DNA from: Myxococcales bacterium
GTDB taxonomy: Bacteria > Myxococcota > Myxococcia > Myxococcales > Myxococcaceae
NCBI GenBank assembly: GCA_003153055.1
Contig: PMBV01000515.1
Coordinates: 2,078 to 7,228 of the forward strand
Direction of reading: 5' to 3'
Length of the DNA: 5,151 nt
Shown here in pieces: positions 1-5,105 of the stretch. Position 1 is the stretch's first letter, and each line of letters starts with the position of its first letter. Under the pieces are notes generated by a model that saw only the letters and a list, made by a program, of their open reading frames with translations, had not been told where the DNA came from and did not search any database. The translations under genes and the position numbers were made by a program.

Positions 1-618
1 GAATTCGTCATCCATGAGACGGTGACGCGAAGCGTGCAGGCGACGGTGAATGCCCTCAAGCAGAGCCGGCTCAGCGTGCACCTCATCCTCGGGCCCGACG
101 GGGCGGTGACGCAGCACGGGGACATCGCGAGCGACGTCCTCTGGCACGCAGGCCCCGGGCACAACGCCCAGTCCTTCGGAGTCGAGGTGGTGAATCCGTA
201 CTACCCCCGGTTCCTCACGCCCGGCCTCCCATGGAGTCGAGTCATCAAGGCGCCGTGGGCCGATGGCGGCGAGTACGTGTTGCCGACGCCGCCCCAGGCC
301 GAGGCGGTGGCCTCCTTGGTACGGTGGGCGACGAGTGCCCCGGCCCCGGGCATCGACGTACCGCGGCGGTGGCCTGGGCTTCGAGACGGCACCATGGCCC
401 TGGGGCGTGTGCCCGAGGCTGCGGGGCATGCGCCGGGAGTGCTGGCGCATCACTACTTTGGACACTCGGATGGCGCCTGGCTCGTCCTGTACGCCTGGCT
501 TCGCCTCGAGGCGGGGTTGGCGCCCACGGCCGCCTACGACGAGGCCGTGCGCTTGGCCACCGGCACCCGAGCGGCCGACGTGAGGGCGTTGCTCTCCACC
601 GGGAGGGCCTCCTCGTGA
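1..618 (+). CDS. N-acetylmuramoyl-L-alanine amidase (endolysin-like), 5' end missing
   Basis: This is the C-terminal 205 residues of a peptidoglycan amidase of the Amidase_2/PGRP fold, which cleaves the bond between N-acetylmuramic acid and L-alanine. The frame is open from base 1, and the residues before the first possible GTG (22) are clearly family sequence. IHET (H5 of the fragment) matches the first zinc-ligand histidine, so the true start lies upstream of the window. LSVHLILGPDG (H27) matches the conserved 'sxHfvi..dG' strand. WHAGPGHNAQSFGVEVVN follows as the usual core, and HHYFGHSDGAW (about residues 150-160) carries the later zinc-ligand histidine. No signal peptide or cell-wall-binding repeat is visible, which fits a phage endolysin rather than a secreted housekeeping enzyme. 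The stop overlaps the next gene by 4 bp (GTGA), so the two are probably translated together as a lysis cassette. The enzyme class is well supported; the phage origin is inferred from the neighbour. Confidence 0.85.
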   Translation, partial: EFVIHETVTRSVQATVNALKQSRLSVHLILGPDGAVTQHGDIASDVLWHAGPGHNAQSFGVEVVNPYYPRFLTPGLPWSRVIKAPWADGGEYVLPTPPQAEAVASLVRWATSAPAPGIDVPRRWPGLRDGTMALGRVPEAAGHAPGVLAHHYFGHSDGAWLVLYAWLRLEAGLAPTAAYDEAVRLATGTRAADVRALLSTGRASS

Positions 619-866
619 AGGAAGTCTTGGATGGGGAATTGGCGACCGCGGCTACCTGGTTGCAGTCCACTGGTTTGTACGGGCTCCTGGCCGCCACGGG
701 CTGGGCCCTTTGGCGGATCAACGAAAAGAAGGACGCGGCCCTGCGCGACTTGTACGAGAAGGTGCTGGAGATGGGGCACGTGCAGACGGTGGCTGTGACG
801 AAGGTGGAGGCCGCCATCGTTGCGCTGAAGCAAGCCATCGACGAGTTGCGGCACAAGCTGTCGTAA
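615..866 (+). CDS. Small membrane protein, holin-like or lysis accessory protein
   Basis: This encodes 83 residues from a GTG start that overlaps the amidase stop (GTGA). GGGAGG at 601-606 sits 8 bases upstream and supports this start. Residues 15-35 (WLQSTGLYGLLAATGWALWRI) form one probable membrane segment. It is followed by a charged turn (NEKKD) and a roughly 45-residue amphipathic helix with heptad-like spacing (LYEKVLEMGHVQTV...VEAAIVALKQAIDELRHKL), probably a coiled coil. One short TM segment, a long charged helix and translational coupling to an endolysin-type amidase suit a holin or holin-like lysis protein of a (pro)phage. I do not recognise a specific family. It could instead be a phage membrane protein of other function, so the role rests mainly on context. 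Confidence 0.7.
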   Translation: MKEVLDGELATAATWLQSTGLYGLLAATGWALWRINEKKDAALRDLYEKVLEMGHVQTVAVTKVEAAIVALKQAIDELRHKLS

Positions 867-990
867 CCCAGCCTTCCGGCTCCGGCCTGGCGCGACGTCA
901 TCGTCGATTCCTGTCTCTTTGTCTTGGAAGGAGCGCAGAAGGAAGCGTGTATGTCCTCGCGAACGGGCGCATCCGCAGGCCACCCCGATG

Positions 991-995
991 AGGAG
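991..995 (+). promoter_or_regulatory. Ribosome binding site of the small acidic protein gene
   Basis: AGGAG lies 7 bases before the ATG at 1003. This spacing selects ATG 1003 over the upstream in-frame TTG/GTG codons that would extend the frame back to about 919 through sequence with no protein-like character. Confidence 0.65.
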
Positions 996-1002
996 TAGGA
1001 CG

Positions 1003-1428
1003 ATGAGAGTGAGCGAGTTGATTCAATTGCTGGAGGAACAGGATTCGGATGCAACCGTGATAATCATGAGCCAAAGCAGCTACCCCTTCGAGAACGCGGT
1101 TGCCGGCGTCGCGGTGCGCAAGGAGATGCTCGCGAGCGACGATGAGGATGTCGACGAGGAGGAGCGCGAGGAGCCGCGCTACGAGAAGGACACGGCGCCA
1201 AGCGACGTGTTCCTCGTTGAAGGCCGGCAGCTGCGGTACGGCTCGAAGGCTGTCACCACCGACCAGGATCGGGACCACTTCCACCGATATCACCGAGGAC
1301 CACCGGAAGAGCGTGAGGGCGTGTGGGGGCGAGTGAGTTCCAGAGCGACCGGGTGCTCTAGGTCGACGAGGAGCAGACGGGTTGGGCGGCGCCGGAGCGA
1401 GCGCAGCGAGCGGAGGCGCCCCCCGTAG
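1003..1428 (+). CDS. Small acidic hypothetical protein, 3' end replaced by IS21-element sequence
   Basis: Residues 1-82 come from the original gene, codon 83 spans the junction at 1250/1251, and the rest is read from the mobile element to a TAG at 1426-1428 (141 aa in all). The native part has an N-terminal helix (MRVSELIQLLEEQDSDATV), a hydrophobic strand and the motif SSYPFENAVAGVAV. An acidic stretch follows at about residues 46-57 (DDEDVDEEEREE), then SDVFLVEGRQLRYGS. This resembles small bacterial proteins of unknown function that begin 'v.eLi..L...p.da.v' and end near '(V/F)yLvEG.QlgYg', in which only a short tail follows that last motif. If so, the insertion removed only the last few residues and added an Arg-rich, low-complexity tail of 58 residues. 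Function is unknown, and whether the chimera is made or stable cannot be told from sequence. Confidence 0.6.
   Translation: MRVSELIQLLEEQDSDATVIIMSQSSYPFENAVAGVAVRKEMLASDDEDVDEEEREEPRYEKDTAPSDVFLVEGRQLRYGSKAVTTDQDRDHFHRYHRGPPEEREGVWGRVSSRATGCSRSTRSRRVGRRRSERSERRRPP
1251..1307 (+). repeat. Left terminal inverted repeat of the IS21 element (57 bp)
   Basis: It begins TGTCACCACCGACCAGG and is identical for 57 bases to the reverse complement of 5095-5151. The first difference is at the 58th base (A on the left, C on the right). It is also read as codons of the interrupted host gene. Confidence 0.95.
1257..1303 (+). repeat. Two direct 22-bp motifs inside the left end (probable IstA binding sites)
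   Basis: CACCGA-N9-GGACCAC occurs at 1257-1278 and again at 1282-1303. The flanking 6- and 7-base blocks are identical and the 9-base centres are unrelated. The 25-bp start-to-start distance puts both copies on roughly the same DNA face. IS21 elements are known to carry repeated transposase-binding sequences at their ends; assigning these as the sites is an inference. Confidence 0.55.
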
Positions 1429-1441
1429 CCCGCGCTGATGA

Positions 1442-1604
1442 TCGCCGGGAATGGCGAGAACTTCCAATTTGCCAGCGGGCAGCGAGACTGCCGATCGAGC
1501 AGACGAGACAGGCGACCCGGTATAGGGCCGGATCGCCCAGCGGTGGCTTCGCATTGTCTCGGGTCGACTATGGCCTGAGACAAGCGCGGTGTCGAACCTT
1601 CGAC
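1442..1604 (+). promoter_or_regulatory. Structured leader before the IS operon, with alternative hairpins
   Basis: The stretch from the left repeat to the first gene (1308-1617) has no convincing gene beyond the tail of the interrupted host frame, but it is rich in potential stems. TCGCC/GGCGA pair at 1442-1457 and GGCAG/CTGCC at 1478-1492. GGCGACCCGG pairs with CCGGATCGCC at 1511-1537 (10 bp, one mismatch, 7-base loop). TTGTCTCGGGTC pairs with GGCCTGAGACAA at 1554-1583 (12 bp counting two G-T pairs, 6-base loop). The TGTCTCG at 1555-1561 can instead pair with CGAGACA at 1504-1510, enclosing the third hairpin, so the two folds exclude each other. A 14-bp palindrome, GTCGAACCTTCGAC (1591-1604), ends 13 bases before the GTG start. 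No T-run follows any hairpin and I see no clear -35/-10 pair. Roles as attenuator, shield against read-through transcription, operator or stable RNA are all possible. Confidence 0.4.
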
Positions 1605-1617
1605 CGCTCGTGGTGCA

Positions 1618-2232
1618 GTGGCCGGAAAGCCTCGCGCTCGGCACGTGCTCTTCTCGCGTCTGTGCGCGGGATGCGACGAGCCCTTTGACTACTGCGGCAG
1701 CTGTCAGCCCGGGCGGCGATACTGCGGCCTTGAGTGTGGCAGGGCCGCGAGGAGCGCGAGCGTGCGTCGGGCCCACACCAAGTACAACGACCGCACTTCC
1801 GATGAGGGGCTGGAGGCGCATCGGGTCGAGGAGGCAGACCGGCGCGAGCGACGTGCAGCCGATTTCGTGGGGGATCACCGCTGCCCGGAGGATTTGGGCC
1901 AGCTACGAGTACCTCCCTCGACGGGGGCTTATGCCGTCGCGGAGACCATCAATGCCACTGCACCCGCGAGACCCGTCACGCCTCTTGTCGAAGCGCTCGA
2001 GGCGGAGCCTGCGCTTTTCAACCCAGACGACGAAGTCCGCGAAGCGCCGGGGGCACCGCTCGAGTGGGTCCTGGTTGCGTGGCCCGAGGTGCTCGCGGTC
2101 GCCAGCCGACGGCAGGGCACGGAGGCGCGCTGCCCTTTCTGTGGACGCCGAGGTCGCATCGTCGAGGTCACCTCCATCGAGCGATGGCGGCGCGTTCGCG
2201 GCGCTGGTTTGACCAGGAGGCATGATGTCTGA
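1618..2232 (+). CDS. Cys-cluster (zinc-ribbon-like) accessory protein of the IS21 element
   Basis: This encodes 204 residues. The N-terminus has three cysteine pairs, C16-x2-C19, C26-x2-C29 and C36-x3-C40 (CAGC, CGSC, CGLEC). A basic stretch follows (ARSASVRRAHTKY and, further on, RVEEADRRERRAA), which suits a zinc-stabilised nucleic-acid-binding module. Another CPFC pair lies at residues 172-175 in a C-terminal segment with WVLVAWPEVLAVASRR and RIVEVTSIERWRR. The middle is Pro/Ala/Glu-rich and probably flexible. I recall short Cys-rich proteins with an RYC...C-basic pattern next to IS21-type transposase genes in other proteobacteria; that is recollection, not a search. GTG 1618 is the only GTG/ATG after the in-frame stop at 1576 and before the Cys cluster apart from GTG 1645; neither has a strong ribosome binding site. 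The 3' end overlaps istA by 11 bp, implying coupled expression. A role in end binding, target choice or control of IstA is plausible but unproven. Confidence 0.7.
   Translation: MAGKPRARHVLFSRLCAGCDEPFDYCGSCQPGRRYCGLECGRAARSASVRRAHTKYNDRTSDEGLEAHRVEEADRRERRAADFVGDHRCPEDLGQLRVPPSTGAYAVAETINATAPARPVTPLVEALEAEPALFNPDDEVREAPGAPLEWVLVAWPEVLAVASRRQGTEARCPFCGRRGRIVEVTSIERWRRVRGAGLTRRHDV
2215..2220 (+). promoter_or_regulatory. Ribosome binding site of istA, inside the upstream gene
   Basis: A perfect AGGAGG lies just before tandem ATG codons at 2222 and 2225. The spacer is 1 base to the first and 4 to the second, so ATG 2225 (MSEGKK) is the more likely real start. This is the strongest ribosome binding site in the element, so istA may also be translated independently of the upstream gene. 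Confidence 0.7.
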
Positions 2233-3775
2233 GGGCAAGAAGAGCTTGAAGGACAAGGACCGGTCGACCCAGATGGCCGAGGTGCTGCGACTCCAGTTGC
2301 TTGAGGGCAAAGGAATCCGAGCCATCGAGCGCGAAACGGGACTGGACCGCAAGAGGGTCCGTGAGTTGCTCTTCAGCGCAAAGAGCAAGCCGGGGAAAGG
2401 CAGGCCTGCGGAGCAACGGCCGTCCATCCTGGATGCGTACGACTCCGACCTCCGCAAGCTGCTCGAGAATTGCGCTGACATTCGCGCTCCGGCGGCACTG
2501 GACCACCTGCGCGCCAATGGCTACCAGGGAGGCATCAGCATCATCAGAGACCGATTGCGGCTACTACGGCCGAGGCCTGCACAAGAGGCGTTCCTCACCC
2601 GCAGCTACAAGCCCGGTCGAATGCTCCAGGTTGACTGGGCTGACTTCGGCTACGCAATTCCCGGGTGTGCCAGGCGGGTCAGCGCCTTCGTCGCCGCCCT
2701 GGCGTACTCGCGCTACCTCTTCATCATTTTCACGCTGAGCCAGGCGATGGGTTGCTTCCTGCGGTGCATGGACCTGGCGCTGCGCTTCTTTGGCGGGCGC
2801 ACGTTGGTCGACGTCTTCGATAACATGAAGACCGTCGTCCTCGAGCACACGGCCCAACACGTGCTCTTCAATCCGCGCTTCGTCGAGTACGCCCGCGTTC
2901 GCGGCTTCGCAATTCAGGCATGTCCACCCAGGCGGCCGACCGGAAAACCCTACGTCGAGCGGCCGATCGGCTTTGTCCGGACCCGCTTCTGGCCGGGCCG
3001 CCGCCCGACTGACCTCTTCGACCTCAACGCACAGGTGACGAAGTGGCGAGACGACATTGCCAACAACCGTGTCCACGACGACACGGGGAAGGTACCCGCG
3101 CTCGTCTTCGAGCACGAAGAGCGCGCGAAGCTTGAGCCCGTCCCCGAGCGTCCTTTCGAGACGGACGACCTCTTCAGCACCAGCGTCTCGAAGACGTTTC
3201 GGGTCGACTTCGACCGGAACACGTACACCGTCCCCTGGCGTCTCATCCACCAACCGGTGTTGGTCCGCGGCAACGAAGCAGAGGTGTCGATCTGGCTGGG
3301 CCACAAGCGCGTCGCCATCCACAACCGCTGTTGGGGCGTCGGGCAAGAGGTGAAGGACCCCTCTCACGAGCGAGGGCTCCTCGAAACCAAGCCTCGTGCC
3401 GCGGCTGGAGCGCTGCCTGCGGAGCTCCAGGAACTCGGTGAGGTGGCCGCCACGTACTTCAAGATCCTCGCTGCCAACGGTCGCTCGTTGCACAAGGAGA
3501 TTGAGCGACTCGTGCTTCTCAGCGAGCTGTGGGATTACCCGCCAACGCGCGAAGCAATCGCCGAAGTGATGGCGACCGGACACGTCGGTGCCGAGTATGT
3601 CGAGTACGTCCTGCGCCACAAGAAGGGACTCTCGCCTGGCCCGAGCCCCTTGAAACTTGGCAACGAGGAACTGGACGGCATCCGCCTTCCCGAGCCGAAC
3701 CTCTCGCTCTACGACAACCAGAAGCCTCGAAAGACGCTCGACCCGGGCGACCCGCCCGTCAAAGGGAAGCCATGA
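2222..3775 (+). CDS. istA: IS21-family transposase IstA (DDE recombinase)
   Basis: This encodes 517 residues (516 if translation starts at ATG 2225) and is full length for the family. It binds the element ends and catalyses strand cleavage and joining. Residues 30-51 (KGIRAIERETGLDRKRVRELLF) form the N-terminal helix-turn-helix. The RNase H-like catalytic core follows, with D138 in MLQVDWADFG, D200 in DVFDNMKTVVLE and E246 in GKPYVERPIGFVR. This DDE triad is in the right order, with gaps of 61 and 45 residues. The C-terminal part (about 310-370, SKTFRVDFDRNTYTVPWRL) matches the beta-rich Mu-transposase-like C-terminal domain of IS21 transposases. The tail (KPRKTLDPGDPPVKGKP) is basic and Pro-rich. 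No stop or frameshift interrupts it. It overlaps the upstream gene by 11 bp and istB by 4 bp (ATGA). The usual small/basic residues before the catalytic E (typically KGKVER) are GKPYVER here, a mild variant. Confidence 0.95.
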   Translation: MMSEGKKSLKDKDRSTQMAEVLRLQLLEGKGIRAIERETGLDRKRVRELLFSAKSKPGKGRPAEQRPSILDAYDSDLRKLLENCADIRAPAALDHLRANGYQGGISIIRDRLRLLRPRPAQEAFLTRSYKPGRMLQVDWADFGYAIPGCARRVSAFVAALAYSRYLFIIFTLSQAMGCFLRCMDLALRFFGGRTLVDVFDNMKTVVLEHTAQHVLFNPRFVEYARVRGFAIQACPPRRPTGKPYVERPIGFVRTRFWPGRRPTDLFDLNAQVTKWRDDIANNRVHDDTGKVPALVFEHEERAKLEPVPERPFETDDLFSTSVSKTFRVDFDRNTYTVPWRLIHQPVLVRGNEAEVSIWLGHKRVAIHNRCWGVGQEVKDPSHERGLLETKPRAAAGALPAELQELGEVAATYFKILAANGRSLHKEIERLVLLSELWDYPPTREAIAEVMATGHVGAEYVEYVLRHKKGLSPGPSPLKLGNEELDGIRLPEPNLSLYDNQKPRKTLDPGDPPVKGKP

Positions 3776-4524
3776 AGCTCGACGATGACGAGCTCGAGCT
3801 GCTGCTCGAGAAACTGCGATGGCTCAGGCTTCCAGGGATGGTGCGGCTGGCCGGGGAAGTCCTCGCGGAGGCCGCGAAGAAGAACCTCACCCCGATGGAT
3901 GTGGCCCACCGCCTCTGCGACGAGGAGAAGAAGTGTCGCATTGAGGGCGCTGTCAAACGTCGCCTCCAGGCGGCGCGCTTCCCAGAGGTCAACACGGTCG
4001 ATGCCTTCGACTTCGAGTTCGACCCCAGTCGCAAGAAGCTCAAGGCCCGCTACCTCGCGCTGCATGACCTCGCCTTCCTTGGCCGCGGCACCAACCCTCT
4101 CTTCATCGGACGACCCGGCGCCGGGAAGACCTTCCTCGCGCGCGCACTCGCCTTCCGCGCCTGTCAGGCGACCCGTCGGGTGCTGTTCACCAACGCCCCC
4201 AAGATGCTCAACGAGCTTGCCGGCGCGGAGATCCACGGGGCGCTTGAGAGAGTCATGCGCCCCTACGTCAAGGCCGAGCTGTTGGTGATCGACGACTTCG
4301 CCGTGCTCGCGATGGACCAGACGCAGGCCAAGCTCGCCTTCCAGGTCATCTCGGAGCGATATGAGTACCGACGCTCGACAGCCATCACCACCAACCGGGC
4401 CTTCAAGGATTGGCCCAAAGTCTTCCCCGACGCGCTCAACGCCGAGGTCATCGCCAAGCGCCTCACTGAGCGGTGCGAGCACTTCGTCCTCGACGGCAAA
4501 GGCTACCGCCCCGAGGTGTCGTGA
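3772..4524 (+). CDS. istB: IS21-family helper ATPase IstB (AAA+)
   Basis: This encodes 250 residues, the usual IstB length. IstB is a DnaC-like AAA+ ATPase that assembles on target DNA and stimulates IstA. An N-terminal helical region (residues 1-85: LEKLRWLRLPGMVRLAGEVL...) matches the IstB_IS21 N-terminal domain. Walker A is GRPGAGKT (113-120, K119) and Walker B is LLVIDDFA (D174/D175). ITTNRAF (N208) is sensor 1, and AEVIAKRLTERCEHFVLDG fits the C-terminal arginine-finger region. The N-terminus also carries the family's basic/aromatic segment before Walker A (FDPSRKKLKARYLALHDLAFLGRGTN). Its ATG lies in the ATGA overlap with istA and only weak purine-rich sequence precedes it, so translation is probably coupled. 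Its stop overlaps the next gene by one base (TGATG). All key nucleotide-binding residues are present. Confidence 0.95.
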   Translation: MKLDDDELELLLEKLRWLRLPGMVRLAGEVLAEAAKKNLTPMDVAHRLCDEEKKCRIEGAVKRRLQAARFPEVNTVDAFDFEFDPSRKKLKARYLALHDLAFLGRGTNPLFIGRPGAGKTFLARALAFRACQATRRVLFTNAPKMLNELAGAEIHGALERVMRPYVKAELLVIDDFAVLAMDQTQAKLAFQVISERYEYRRSTAITTNRAFKDWPKVFPDALNAEVIAKRLTERCEHFVLDGKGYRPEVS

Positions 4525-4928
4525 TGGCCTCCTGCGGCATCTGGCGCTCGAAGCATCGGCTGGTGGCCGTCGTCGTCGACGATGACGGCCGAGCTGTCCC
4601 CACCACCCTCGTGGCGACCGACGACGAGGACCGCTGGGCCTTGCTCGACTACGTCGATGCCGTGCATGGCCTCGACTGCGCGCTCATCCTCTCGGACGAC
4701 CTGCTCAAGTCCGATGACCGCATCTGCCGCTTCGCTCTCGAGCGCGGTCACGACTTATGGGTCGTGCATCGGGGTCTCGTCCAGGCGATTCGCCTTGCTG
4801 CCGGGCTTGCCACTTCCTGTCGCGTCGCGGCGATGATCGCCAGGCTGGCCATCGTCCCGGGATTCCGCAGCCACCTCCGTCGCATAGACCGCAGCACGAT
4901 CGATTGCCGCCAACTGAGCCTGCTGTAG
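4524..4928 (+). CDS. Fourth IS gene: probable RuvC-like fold lacking catalytic acids
   Basis: This encodes 134 residues and starts inside the istB stop (TGATG), so it is coupled to istB. Codon positions are strongly G/C-biased like its neighbours, which supports a real gene. The order of elements resembles the N-terminal RuvC-like domain of IS110-family (DEDD) transposases. A first hairpin (GIWRSKHRLVAVVVDDDGRAV, residues 5-25) leads to a helix (DRWALLDYVDAV), a strand (ALILSDDLL, 53-61), a helix ending LERGHD, a strand plus helix (LWVVHRGLVQAIRLAAGL, 78-95), then TSCRVAAMIARLA (97-109). These match the family pattern 'GID.....vavvd..G', 'v.EatG', 'G..v.vvnP..vr.fA.a.g' and 'KTDr.DA..iA'. The expected acids are replaced: GID by GIW (W7), E by about S57, and DxxD by C99/A102. 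If the match is right, this is a non-catalytic nuclease fold, perhaps a DNA- or partner-binding accessory. The fold is my inference from pattern; the gene itself is better supported. Confidence 0.65.
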   Translation: MASCGIWRSKHRLVAVVVDDDGRAVPTTLVATDDEDRWALLDYVDAVHGLDCALILSDDLLKSDDRICRFALERGHDLWVVHRGLVQAIRLAAGLATSCRVAAMIARLAIVPGFRSHLRRIDRSTIDCRQLSLL

Positions 4929-5094
4929 CCGTAGATCCTCACCAGAAGGAGACCCACCACCGGCCGCTCAACGCCCACCGCCCTCCACCGGGGAGAGTCA
5001 GCCCGCCCACTGCCGTCACCGACGAGCGGATTGTCCCTGCGCGCCTCATGCGTTGACGGATCGGGCGGAGATCTGTCCTGCGACCGCCAGGTGG
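4929..5094 (+). other. Non-coding right arm of the IS element
   Basis: These 166 bases between the last gene and the right inverted repeat show no credible gene, no clear terminator (no stable stem followed by T residues) and only weak short stems. The sequence is C-rich with scattered CCACC/CACCG words (about 4959-4991), which echo the CACCGA blocks of the terminal repeats but not the full 22-bp motif. Confidence 0.5.
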
Positions 5095-5105
5095 TCCGGT
5101 GGTCC
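5090..5105 (+). repeat. Tandem octamer GGTGGTCC x2 at the inner edge of the right repeat
   Basis: Two abutting copies of GGTGGTCC straddle the inner boundary of the right inverted repeat (5095). The left end has only one copy of the octamer, so this is a small asymmetry between the two ends. Confidence 0.6.

Noticed and set aside
231..866. Extended plus frame reading into the holin-like gene
   Set aside because: The upstream part overlaps the amidase in another frame and is Arg/Gly-rich noise. The GTG at 615 with its ribosome binding site explains the real gene.
1388..1420. Possible hairpin GGCGCC...GGCGCC around GAGCGAGCGCAGCGAGCG
   Set aside because: Only the 6-bp ends pair and the GAGCG words are simple direct repeats common in GC-rich DNA. 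There is no T-run, so no terminator call.
1469..1526. TTGCCA (1469) and TATAGG (1521) as a promoter
   Set aside because: The spacing is 46 bases, far from the usual 16-18, and TATAGG falls mostly in the loop of the 1511-1537 hairpin.
898..1878. Long minus-strand open frame (326 codons) across the IS left end
   Set aside because: It crosses the host/IS junction and lies opposite convincing plus-strand genes. The product is low-complexity Arg/Pro/Ala with no recognisable motif, typical of antisense frames in GC-rich DNA.
2564..3619. Minus-strand open frame of 351 codons opposite istA
   Set aside because: It mirrors the codon bias of istA and shows no domain. The plus strand encodes an intact transposase.
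3709..4482. Minus-strand open frame of 257 codons opposite istB
   Set aside because: It is antisense to an intact AAA+ gene and has no motif of its own.
4757..5056. Plus-strand frame of 99 codons overlapping the fourth IS gene
   Set aside because: Its product is Pro/Arg/His-rich without structure, and the other frame shows better codon bias and a fold-like pattern. I also considered a frameshifted C-terminus of the fourth gene but saw no conserved continuation.
4929..5094. CRISPR-like or guide-RNA repeats in the right arm
   Set aside because: CCACC-type words recur but with no regular unit or spacer length and no stable fold.
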